Source: Chryseobacterium defluvii (lineage in GTDB: Bacteria; Bacteroidota; Bacteroidia; Flavobacteriales; Weeksellaceae). Taken from it: a stretch of 64,000 nt of DNA. Shown piece by piece: positions 8,833-16,440 of this stretch (position 1 is its first letter; each line of letters opens with the position of its first letter). A model generated the notes under the pieces. It saw only the letters and a list, made by a program, of their open reading frames with translations, had not been told where the DNA came from and ran no database searches. A program made the position numbers and the translations under genes. The stretch lies in assembly GCF_003634775.1 (NCBI RefSeq), contig NZ_RBXB01000001.1, forward strand, positions 1,240,001-1,304,000, read 5' to 3'.

Positions 8833-8840
8833 CAAGAATA
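8833..8840 (-). promoter_or_regulatory. -7-like box downstream of LytTR-site array A
   Basis: On the minus strand, TATTCTTG fits TAnnTTTG with one mismatch. Its first base (8840) lies exactly 35 bp from the proximal edge (8875) of array A, the same distance as between array C and its -7-like box. The following 90 bases contain only the six-codon frame MNSVKT and then a terminator. Confidence 0.45.
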
Positions 8841-8874
8841 GGCAGATTTATTGTCCGGATGTAATGGAAATTCA

Positions 8875-8924
8875 TAAGTGTAGCCCTTTTTCTAGTAAGT
8901 GTAGAAAAATTACGGTTAAGTGTG
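8875..8924 (-). promoter_or_regulatory. array A: three LytTR-type direct repeats, 21-bp spacing
   Basis: Minus-strand sites CACACTTA (8924-8917), TACACTTA (8903-8896) and TACACTTA (8882-8875) recur every 21 bp exactly. LytTR regulators are known to bind direct repeats about 21-22 bp apart, and the sites resemble the AgrA-type core ACAGTTA. Two LytTR regulator genes lie nearby. The binding role is inferred; the spacing is read directly. Confidence 0.7.
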
Positions 8925-8936
8925 TGGAAATGAAAT

Positions 8937-9142
8937 CTAATGAAAGTTGGGGATTGTTTCTTTAATCTGATAGTGATCAATAGCTTTTTGTTTCAAAGGA
9001 TTTGTGCTCCATTCTTCCCATTCACAGGCGTAAGGATCGTAACCACATTTAAGAGGGGCAGAATAAAGATTATCGGGTTCATCTAAATAAGCACGGCAAT
9101 CTGTACACACATAACGGAATTCACAATCTTTGCATTTGACAA
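8937..9142 (-). pseudogene. gwsS: relic of a grasp-with-spasm SPASM peptide maturase (GwsS) C-terminus
   Basis: The minus strand encodes about 67 residues with the SPASM cysteine pattern CKDCEFRYVCTDCRAY, then APLKCGYDPYACEWEEWSTN and PLKQKAIDHY before a stop. As I recall the family, this is the conserved tail of GwsS, the SPASM-domain maturase of grasp-with-spasm ribosomal-peptide systems in Flavobacteriia. The N-terminal part is absent: the frame runs at once into LytTR-site array B and a stop at 9192-9194. No start codon, ATP-grasp partner or precursor gene is seen. It is therefore a deletion remnant and not a functional gene. Confidence 0.72.
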
Positions 9143-9189
9143 GTGTAATGACCCGGTAAATAAGTGAAGGAAATAATATGTTAAGTGTA
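9140..9189 (-). promoter_or_regulatory. array B: three LytTR-type direct repeats, 21-bp spacing
   Basis: Minus-strand sites TACACTTA (9189-9182), TTCACTTA (9168-9161) and TACACTTG (9147-9140) are exactly 21 bp apart. The array sits 34 bp after the stop of the LytTR regulator gene. The expected -7 position, 35 bp beyond the array, now falls inside the gwsS relic and reads TACAGATT, which is not a promoter match. Confidence 0.68.
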
Positions 9190-9223
9190 AATTAACTCAT
9201 TATATCAGGAAATAACCGATTAT

Positions 9224-9955
9224 TTATTCAATAAAATCTATTCTGGAAAGGAAATCATTTTTCTTACGGACGGAAACATCCAGAACAGAATCGTCTGTCA
9301 TAATCACCTGACCGCCTTTCCCTTTGATGTATTCCTTTAAATGAGATAAGTTGATAAGGTGTTTATGATGAATTCTGAAAAAATGATGTTCGAAAAGAAG
9401 TTCCTCAAATTCATGCATGGTTTTGGAAACAACAATTTTACTTTTGTCTGTCAGGTAAAAAGTAGTGTAGCTTGAATCTGCTTCGCAACGGATAATATCA
9501 GCAATACTGATCATTTTGAATCCCTGTAAAGAGGGGAGGCTTATTTTATTATTCTGGGGAGAATTGGAAGGGGAGATTTTATTTTTTCTGATATTTTCCA
9601 ACGCCTTGTTTACTGCGATAATGAAATCAATTTTTTTAATAGGTTTCAGCAAATAATCTGTAGCGCCATTCTTAATAGCCTGAATGGCAAAATTTTCAAA
9701 AGCCGTAATGAAAATGATCTGTGATGAAATGTCCTTTATTTTTGACAACAGATCAAAAGCAGTCCCATCGCTCAGCTGAATATCTAAAAACAGGATATCC
9801 GGGGAGTTTTTAATAAGATAAACATAGGCTTCTTCAATGCTTGCAGCCTGAAATACTGTTTGCACATCCGGAAATTCATTTTCTAACAGGAGGGAAATGT
9901 AATCTCTTCCGTCTTGTTCATCATCAATGATGCAGGCTTGTATTTTGGTTTTCAT
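9224..9955 (-). CDS. LytTR-family response regulator
   Basis: This 243-residue two-component regulator has a receiver domain (about 5-120) and a LytTR DNA-binding domain (about 145-243). The acidic pair D11/D12 and phospho-acceptor D58 (LFLDIQL) are intact, as are the switch Thr in FITAFE and the Lys in LLKP. The DNA-binding end includes FRIHHKHLINLSHLKEYI. Its start overlaps the 3' end of the sensor kinase gene by 32 bp, so both are translated from one message. A triplet of LytTR-type sites follows its stop. Confidence 0.94.
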   Translation of the reverse strand: MKTKIQACIIDDEQDGRDYISLLLENEFPDVQTVFQAASIEEAYVYLIKNSPDILFLDIQLSDGTAFDLLSKIKDISSQIIFITAFENFAIQAIKNGATDYLLKPIKKIDFIIAVNKALENIRKNKISPSNSPQNNKISLPSLQGFKMISIADIIRCEADSSYTTFYLTDKSKIVVSKTMHEFEELLFEHHFFRIHHKHLINLSHLKEYIKGKGGQVIMTDDSVLDVSVRKKNDFLSRIDFIE

Positions 9956-12842
9956 AGGGAGTGATATATAGTTTAATTTGAGTACCTTGTTTTTCGGAAA
10001 GGCTGTTTATTTTTAAAATAATATTAGTGTCAAAGAGCTGCTTAAATGTTTCAATCCTTTTTTGGGACAGCCTGACGCCAAAGGAGTTGCTTTTGTCGGA
10101 AGATTTATACTTATTGTCAATTCCCACCCCGTTATCTTCAATGGTGATGCAGAGTGAAGCATCGGTATGATCGAATGAAACCTCGATATGGCCTTTTCTA
10201 TCCTTTAAACCGGAGACACCATGTTTTATCGCGTTTTCGACAAAGGGCTGAATCAGCAATGAAGGAATAACCCAACTGTCATCTACCTTTTCCGAAACCG
10301 ATATGGTATAATCAAACTGATCTTTTAACCGGAGTTTTTCCATGTCGAGATACAGGGAAAGATATTCTATTTCATCTTTTACAGGCATAAACGTTTTTTC
10401 TGAATAATGAAGAGTCTTCCTGATCATCTGAGAGAAAATTTCTAAATAATTCTCTGTTTCTGTATAATCTTTTTTATAAAGTAAGAACTGGATGGAATTC
10501 AGGCAGTTATAAATAAAATGCGGATTGATCTGAGCTTTAATAGCCTGAAGTTCAAGTTCTGCTATTTTTTTCTCATAATACAGTGCATCCAGTTTTTCAT
10601 TACGCCTTTTTTGAGAATACAGGATAATAAGAAGAGAAAGAATACCAATCGCAGATAGCATCATCAATACCGTAAACCACCATGTTTGCCAGAAATGTGG
10701 CTTGATTTCAAAAGACAGGTCAGAAGAAACATACGATTGCTTCCCGTTATACCCTAATCCGAAAACTTTGAATGTGTATTTCCCCGGTGGTATAGCATTC
10801 AATATGATCTTTGAAGAATTGCTGGTTTGCCAGTGGTCATTAAGACCTTCTATTTTATACCTGTAGCTTATTTTTTCCTGTGAAGTATAATCCGGGAAGC
10901 TTAAATTCAGAATCACATCATTACCCGGACTTTTACCGGCTAATTCGCGATTGAAGTCAAAATATTCTTTTCCGCCAATAACAACAGAGTTAATGACCAC
11001 CTTTTTATTAATGAATTTCTGCTGAGTAAGCAATTTTTTAATGGAAAAGGCACCAAGTCCTTTTGAGGTGCCGATGTAAATACTGTCTTTCCTAATTACA
11101 CAGCCGGCAATGACATTGGACGGAAGCCCGTCTGTCTGGGTAAAAGTATTGATCCTGATGTTGTTTCCTTTCCGCTCGATCCGGTGTAATCCGGAGTTAG
11201 TACTGGCCCAGAAAATATTTTCATTTTCAACATCCACTCTTTTGATCTTATCGGTCATTAAACCGTCTTTTTCCGTAATTTCTTTGATAATGCCATTGTG
11301 ATTGAAAAGAATCAATCCTTTGAGATTGGTTGCACCCACATACAGATCGGATTTTAATTTTTTAAGATCCGTAAAATAGTACCCTTCTAAAAATAAAGTT
11401 TTCCTTTTTGTACGAAGACTGAACTTATATAAGTTTTTAAAACTCCCGATGAACAAACTGTCTTTTGTATAAGGCAAAGCCGAATATACTCTTTCATCAA
11501 CGGAGATATCGAGGCTGCTTTTTTTGACGAAATCATAAATAGTTAAGCCCGCCGGTGTACATAGTAAAACAGAAGTGTCTGTATATGGGACTATATTTTT
11601 CAGCAAATAATTTTTTAATAAATGCTTTTCACGGGTATGAATATCATATAAAAATACTTTTCTGCTGAGTCCGAAAATGGCAATATTATCATTGGCATAT
11701 ACACCTCTGTGTTCCGTTTTTCCGTTTTTCTCAAAAACTATATCATCAATACGGTCAGCATGAAAAATTCCGCCATAAGATTCATTGTATCCTAAGAAAA
11801 TATACTCTGAGTTTCCTGCTATGGCTGTGATATGTGAAGAATTGTTTTGGATAGGTAAGCTGATGTAATTTCTGAAAAACTTCTCTGCTATGAAGAAAAC
11901 ACCATTTTTTGCCGAAGTAAACCAGACATTATTATCGCTATCCACCAGAATATCATTGATCACATATTGGTCCATCAGTTTAACGGGTGGGGGAAGCTTT
12001 TCGGTTATAGGATGGTCAAAGAATAATACCCCGCCATTTTCCAGGGCCAGCCAAAGCTTATTGTTTTTATCCACTATTATATTATGGATAACTTCTTTGG
12101 ATTCGTAGGAATTGATTTTTTTAAAAGAATGATTTTCAAGTTTAAAAATGCTTACTTTCTTATCTTCCATGGAAAAAAATAAACCTTTATGTTCAAAAAG
12201 GCTGATGCTGCTACCCGATTCAATAGGGCAAATTGTTTCTTTTTTAGTGATTGTATGATAGATGATAATTTCTCCCTTTTTGCTGAGTAAATAAGTGAGA
12301 TGATGATCAAAATCAAAACCTATAATAGGCATAGGTGATTTTTTTTGATAGTTCGGAACTAAAGGAGCCTCTCTGATTTTTCCGTTTTTGTATACAAAAA
12401 TAGTTTTTGGGGTAAAGCTATTATATAGATATATTTCATCTTTATTTCGTGCAATACCCGGGGTATTGGTGAATTGAATTTTTTTAAGCTCTTTATTGAT
12501 CTCTGAATTGATGATCTTATTGTTTTTTATATAAGCGAAATCATCCAGAAAAGGGATGATGAAAATTTCCCCGTTTGATAAAGGCATGCAGGATAAGATT
12601 TCAATATTTCGCAAGCCTTCTTTTTTGCCATACTGCTTGAATTCTTTTCCATCAAATCTGTATAGCCCGTTATCACTTCCAATCCAGATAAATCCTTTAT
12701 GATCTTGCCGGATCTGATAGGTATAAGAATTGTTGAGCCCGTCTTCATCATTATAATTGACCAATCCCGGAATTTGTGCAAAATATAATGATGAAAAAAG
12801 AATAATAAATACAGTGGTAAACAGATATTGTATTTTTCTCAC
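9924..12842 (-). CDS. LytS/YehU-type sensor histidine kinase with periplasmic two-component propeller
   Basis: This membrane sensor is the partner of the overlapping LytTR regulator. An N-terminal signal or anchor (residues 1-22) leads into repeated blades such as GFIWIGSDNGLYRFDG, the two-component regulator propeller, then a Y_Y_Y-type beta domain near residues 600-690. A single transmembrane helix lies near 700-720, followed by a coiled linker. The His_kinase domain carries NPHFIYNCLNSIQ (phospho-acceptor His) and the ATPase N-box PFVENAIKHG, with EDNGVGID. At 972 aa it matches this family. The ligand is unknown; extracytoplasmic polymers are typical. Confidence 0.93.
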   Translation of the reverse strand: MRKIQYLFTTVFIILFSSLYFAQIPGLVNYNDEDGLNNSYTYQIRQDHKGFIWIGSDNGLYRFDGKEFKQYGKKEGLRNIEILSCMPLSNGEIFIIPFLDDFAYIKNNKIINSEINKELKKIQFTNTPGIARNKDEIYLYNSFTPKTIFVYKNGKIREAPLVPNYQKKSPMPIIGFDFDHHLTYLLSKKGEIIIYHTITKKETICPIESGSSISLFEHKGLFFSMEDKKVSIFKLENHSFKKINSYESKEVIHNIIVDKNNKLWLALENGGVLFFDHPITEKLPPPVKLMDQYVINDILVDSDNNVWFTSAKNGVFFIAEKFFRNYISLPIQNNSSHITAIAGNSEYIFLGYNESYGGIFHADRIDDIVFEKNGKTEHRGVYANDNIAIFGLSRKVFLYDIHTREKHLLKNYLLKNIVPYTDTSVLLCTPAGLTIYDFVKKSSLDISVDERVYSALPYTKDSLFIGSFKNLYKFSLRTKRKTLFLEGYYFTDLKKLKSDLYVGATNLKGLILFNHNGIIKEITEKDGLMTDKIKRVDVENENIFWASTNSGLHRIERKGNNIRINTFTQTDGLPSNVIAGCVIRKDSIYIGTSKGLGAFSIKKLLTQQKFINKKVVINSVVIGGKEYFDFNRELAGKSPGNDVILNLSFPDYTSQEKISYRYKIEGLNDHWQTSNSSKIILNAIPPGKYTFKVFGLGYNGKQSYVSSDLSFEIKPHFWQTWWFTVLMMLSAIGILSLLIILYSQKRRNEKLDALYYEKKIAELELQAIKAQINPHFIYNCLNSIQFLLYKKDYTETENYLEIFSQMIRKTLHYSEKTFMPVKDEIEYLSLYLDMEKLRLKDQFDYTISVSEKVDDSWVIPSLLIQPFVENAIKHGVSGLKDRKGHIEVSFDHTDASLCITIEDNGVGIDNKYKSSDKSNSFGVRLSQKRIETFKQLFDTNIILKINSLSEKQGTQIKLYITPYENQNTSLHH

Positions 12843-13037
12843 ATTCTATTGAATAATGCTATAAATATAATGGTTATAAATAAAAATAAGTATATAATTA
12901 ATACTATTTGGTTAAAAATGACATTTAAATATTTGAAATCCGGCAAAAACATTTAATGGAAACTGTATTTACGGGAAATGTTTATAGTAAAATATAAAAT
13001 TGGTAATATTGTAACCGATAACCTTTAAGTACAAAAA

Positions 13038-13820
13038 ATGATTAATCATGAAATAGACTACAAAATTTTTGGTGAGGAAATGCAATGTGTGGAAATAGAA
13101 CTTGACCCGAAAGAAAGTGTCATCGCCGAACCCGGAAGCTTTATGATGATGACCGAAGGAATCCAGATGGAGACCATGTTCGGAGACGGAACAGAAAAAG
13201 GAATAATGGGCAAATTATTCTCCGCAGGAAAGAGAATGCTTACAGGAGAAAATCTTTTTATGACGGTTTTCACAAATACCTCACCACAAAGAAAACAGGT
13301 GAGTTTTGCAGCCCCATATGCCGGAAAAATCATTCCGTTAGATCTGAGTAAACTGGGCGGGAAAGTCATCTGCCAGAAAGACAGCTTTCTGTGTGCTGCA
13401 AAAGGAGTGAATATAGGAATTGAGTTTCAGAGAAAACTGGGAACCGGCTTATTTGGAGGTGAAGGCTTTATCATGCAAAAGCTGGAAGGCGACGGAATGA
13501 CATTTGTACACAGTGGAGGTCATGTTATAGAGAAAGAACTTCAACCCGGAGAAATATTGAAAATTGATACCGGATGTATCGTTGGATTTACTCACACCGT
13601 TGATTATGATATCCAGTTTGTGGGAGGAATTAAAAACACGATCTTCGGCGGGGAAGGATTATTTTTTGCTCAGCTTCGGGGACCTGGAAAAGTATGGATT
13701 CAGACGTTGCCGATTTCCCGTCTGGCAAGCAGGATTCTTCAATATGGCACAACCAAAAAAGGGGAGCAAGGGGGTATTCTTGGAGGGTTAGGAAACCTGC
13801 TGGATGGTGACGGATTTTAA
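13038..13820 (+). CDS. AIM24/TIGR00266-family protein
   Basis: This 260-residue soluble protein belongs to the AIM24 (TIGR00266) family, a beta-rich fold of unknown biochemical function in bacteria. Family features are the start INHEIDYKIFGEEMQCVEIELDP, here with MQCVEIEL, then EPGSFMMM, and a Gly-rich core including GEGLFFAQL and GPGKVWIQT. It is monocistronic: 195 bp separate it from the divergent sensor kinase, and a bidirectional terminator follows. That 195-bp stretch is AT-rich and shows no LytTR-site array. Confidence 0.85.
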   Translation: MINHEIDYKIFGEEMQCVEIELDPKESVIAEPGSFMMMTEGIQMETMFGDGTEKGIMGKLFSAGKRMLTGENLFMTVFTNTSPQRKQVSFAAPYAGKIIPLDLSKLGGKVICQKDSFLCAAKGVNIGIEFQRKLGTGLFGGEGFIMQKLEGDGMTFVHSGGHVIEKELQPGEILKIDTGCIVGFTHTVDYDIQFVGGIKNTIFGGEGLFFAQLRGPGKVWIQTLPISRLASRILQYGTTKKGEQGGILGGLGNLLDGDGF

Positions 13821-13833
13821 TCCCTTTCAAAAT

Positions 13834-13871
13834 AAAAAACAAAGACTGTCCGAAGACAGTCTTTGTTTTTT
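13834..13871. terminator. bidirectional terminator between AIM24 and T9SS cargo genes
   Basis: A near-perfect stem pairs AAAACAAAGACTGTC with GACAGTCTTTGTTTT around CGAA and is flanked by A and T runs. It serves the two convergent genes. Confidence 0.93.
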
Positions 13872-13886
13872 AACTCTATTTGAGAT

Positions 13887-15089
13887 CTATTTGGAAATCA
13901 GTAATTTTTGTGAATTTGTTTTGCCTCCCGACTGGATTTCTACAATATAAGTTCCCTGAACTAATTTCTCGGTATCCAGTTTCATACTTTGTTTTCCGCT
14001 TTCTATGGTTCCGGATTTTTCTATCACTACTTTTCCGGAAATATCAAGAATTCTTACAGACACCATTCCTCTTTTGGAAAGATTGGTTTGTACATCCACA
14101 TAATTCTTAGCCGGATTAGGAACAAGCAGATATTCTTTTGAATGAGCAACTTCTGATTCTGCCCTTGCTATCGCTGAATTTTCTTTGAGTGGCGAAGTGA
14201 GATTGCTTATGCTTTTACCTGCTTCAACAGGTTTTGGAATACAGATGACAATACAGGTTGTGCATTTCGGCTTGTCATTTTCGTATTGAGTAACGCAGAC
14301 TTTATAAGATCCGGAATTCAGATACGTATGAGAAGTTAAAACGTCTGTTACCGTGCCATCTCCCCAGTCTACTTTATATAAGCTTGGTGAATTGGTACTT
14401 TCCAGGAATACCTGTGCGGTAGTATAATTACCGGAAGTACTTGTTGTGGTCTGAAGCTTGAAGTTAGAATTACATTCACTGCAATCACTGCAAGGCTTCA
14501 CGCAAATATTGTCGAAATAAACGACTTCCTGCTGAGTGGAGGTAATATCCGGTGAAATTCCGACGCTTACGGTATTCATGATGATATTATCAAATACAGC
14601 AGGAGTAGGTCCGGTCCATGCACCATCGGAATTGCTTGGTAGAGGGCCCCCATTGGCTAAAGCGATAGGTGCTTTAATGCGTACCCATCCGCTTCCCGGA
14701 GTTACAGTTACATTCGCAACAAATGTAGCACCATTGGTTCCATCAGAAATTGTGATGTATGGATGATAAGGCATCCCGTAGCCGCTGTCATTTTCAAGGT
14801 AAAAATCGAAATACAGGCAGTATCCGAGATATTTATCTCCCAGTTTTTGAAAATCGGTAGTGTTTTGGTACCATGATCCTCCCGATTGATCTTTTAAAAT
14901 CAGATACTGTGATCCGTCCAGTGGGTTTGCCGTACCGAATCCCGCACTTACATTGCCGTTAGGCGGAGGGGCAGGAGCCCAGTTTCCGGCAGGATTAGTG
15001 GGATCGTTAAAATCGCTGCATGGAGCCTGTGCCTGAAGCATGAAATATCCTAAAAGGAAATACACTGCAAAAAAATACATTCTTACCAT
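13887..15089 (-). CDS. secreted protein with PKD-like domain and T9SS sorting domain
   Basis: This 400-residue exported protein begins with a signal peptide (about residues 4-21, ending MLQAQA; a second ATG at 15080 would also serve). A jelly-roll-like region covers about 25-200. A Cys-rich linker (CVKPCSDCSECN) follows, then a PKD-like domain with KVDWGDGTVTDVLTSHTYLN. The C-terminal 75 residues form a type A T9SS sorting domain (LLVPNPAKNYVDVQ, ending QKLLISK). It lies downstream of LytTR-site array C and the divergent-receiver regulator, so control by a LytTR protein is inferred. A ligand or enzyme activity is not evident. Confidence 0.85.
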   Translation of the reverse strand: MVRMYFFAVYFLLGYFMLQAQAPCSDFNDPTNPAGNWAPAPPPNGNVSAGFGTANPLDGSQYLILKDQSGGSWYQNTTDFQKLGDKYLGYCLYFDFYLENDSGYGMPYHPYITISDGTNGATFVANVTVTPGSGWVRIKAPIALANGGPLPSNSDGAWTGPTPAVFDNIIMNTVSVGISPDITSTQQEVVYFDNICVKPCSDCSECNSNFKLQTTTSTSGNYTTAQVFLESTNSPSLYKVDWGDGTVTDVLTSHTYLNSGSYKVCVTQYENDKPKCTTCIVICIPKPVEAGKSISNLTSPLKENSAIARAESEVAHSKEYLLVPNPAKNYVDVQTNLSKRGMVSVRILDISGKVVIEKSGTIESGKQSMKLDTEKLVQGTYIVEIQSGGKTNSQKLLISK

Positions 15090-15212
15090 AATGCATGTTG
15101 GTTTTATAGATCAAAAGCCAACAAAAACTTTAGGATTAATACTCATGAATTGGATGAAATCTCATCATTACTATAGTTTTATATCTTCTCAGGTTTATTT
15201 GATCAGATACTA

Positions 15213-15220
15213 TAAAAGTA
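15213..15220 (-). promoter_or_regulatory. -7-like box downstream of LytTR-site array C
   Basis: Minus-strand TACTTTTA fits TAnnTTTG at seven of eight positions. Its first base (15220) lies 35 bp from the proximal edge of array C (15255). It is about 125 bp before the start of the T9SS cargo gene. Confidence 0.45.
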
Positions 15221-15254
15221 TTATGATATTCAGCATCACGGTAATGTGAATTAG

Positions 15255-15304
15255 TAAATGTGAAAGATAGCAATGTAAGTGTGGTAATATATCTCTTAAT
15301 CGTG
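15255..15304 (-). promoter_or_regulatory. array C: three LytTR-type direct repeats, 21-bp spacing
   Basis: Minus-strand sites CACGATTA (15304-15297), CACACTTA (15283-15276) and CACATTTA (15262-15255) are spaced 21 bp apart. They are more divergent than arrays A and B. The distal site ends one base from the stop codon of the second LytTR regulator, and the array precedes the T9SS cargo gene. Confidence 0.62.
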
Positions 15305-15305
15305 A

Positions 15306-16034
15306 TTATTCAATACTTTCCACTCTGTATAGAAAATCGGTTTTCTTACGAACGGCAACATCCAGGACAGAATTATCGGCCATAATTACCTGTCCGCCTC
15401 TCCCTTTAATATATTCTTTTAAGTGATCCAGATTGATGAGGTGCTTGTGGTGGATCCTGAAAAAATTAAACTCCGAGAGATACAGTTCGAAGTCATGTAA
15501 AGTTTTGGATACAATTACTTTAGTTTTATCAAGCAGATAAATGAATGTGTAATTGGAGTCTGCTTCACACCGGATGATCTCATCTATACTGATCCGTCTG
15601 AAGCCTTGTAAGGTCGGAATATTAATCTTATTGTGAAAGCTGCTGTTATAGACAAGAACTTTTTGTTTATGTATTGATTCCAAAGCTTTGTTTACGGCGA
15701 GTACAAAATCCAATTTTTTCAAAGGTTTCAAAAGATAATCTGTTATCCCTCTTTTAATCGCCTGAATGGCATGCGCTTCAGAATCTGTTATGAAAATGAT
15801 CTGCGACAGATTTTTTCTGAACTTTGAAAATAGTTGAACAGCCTTTTCATCTATCAACCTGATATTTAAAAACAAAATATCGGGAGTATTCCGGGCAAGA
15901 TAAAAAGAAACATCTTCTATATTGCTGATGTGTAATAAAAATATAAACTCAGGGAATTCACTTTTTAATAAATCGGAGATAAATGCTCCATCATCCTGTT
16001 CATCAATAATGCAGATTTTTAAATAGGTTTTCAT
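15306..16034 (-). CDS. LytTR-family regulator with degenerate receiver (Asp to Asn)
   Basis: This 242-residue paralogue of the regulator at 9224-9955 shares nearly all of its LytTR domain (FRIHHKHLINLDHLKEYIKG against LSHLKEYIKG). The receiver is altered: the phospho-acceptor position reads LFLNIRL (N57), and the acidic pair is D11/E12 within a shifted CIIDEQDDG loop. No kinase gene adjoins it. It is probably not activated by normal phosphorylation, and may act constitutively, through another input, or by pairing with the intact paralogue. LytTR-site array C begins one base after its stop. Confidence 0.92.
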   Translation of the reverse strand: MKTYLKICIIDEQDDGAFISDLLKSEFPEFIFLLHISNIEDVSFYLARNTPDILFLNIRLIDEKAVQLFSKFRKNLSQIIFITDSEAHAIQAIKRGITDYLLKPLKKLDFVLAVNKALESIHKQKVLVYNSSFHNKINIPTLQGFRRISIDEIIRCEADSNYTFIYLLDKTKVIVSKTLHDFELYLSEFNFFRIHHKHLINLDHLKEYIKGRGGQVIMADNSVLDVAVRKKTDFLYRVESIE

Positions 16035-16413
16035 GGTAATATGGAATTGGTTTTAATTTTTTATTGTCAGGTGATTTTCATTGATTTTGTTTTTTACTGC
16101 TAAATATGCAAAAAGTAATTGTCACTTATTGTTGAATAATGTAAATATAAAGATTCATTAATAACAATACAATAGATACGGATACGGCCAAAATCGGATA
16201 TTGGAGGTTGACTTTTTTACTGTTTCAGGATGAAAAAAATATAAAGTAAAAATAATATTATAAAGAAAAATTAATTAATTTGTATATGTTTTTTAATTAT
16301 TGTTTTATATTATATTTGTATAATTAATTTATGATATTTATTTTATAATACTTATTGTTTATAATTAAAAAAATATAAGGAAAATCATGGTTTTCTAGTT
16401 TTTTTCAATTTTG

Positions 16414-16429
16414 TATTTTTGTATGTTTG
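16414..16429 (+). promoter_or_regulatory. overlapping -7-like boxes before parE
   Basis: TATTTTTG (16414-16421) and TATGTTTG (16422-16429) are both full matches to TAnnTTTG, just before the parE ATG at 16441, implying a very short leader. No clean -33 TTTG is visible. The remaining divergent gap, 16035-16413, is extremely AT-rich with no frame or hairpin I can support. Confidence 0.5.
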
Positions 16430-16440
16430 CGTAATAATAT

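Noticed and set aside
12887..12894. TAAGTATA upstream of the sensor kinase as a LytTR site
   Set aside because: A single near-match with no partner 21 bp to either side in an AT-rich gap.
16121..16128. GTCACTTA upstream of the second LytTR regulator as an autoregulatory site
   Set aside because: Only one copy; positions 21 bp away do not match.
16035..16413. AT-rich gap as a replication origin
   Set aside because: No DnaA-box cluster or dnaA/dnaN neighbours; AT-richness alone is not enough.
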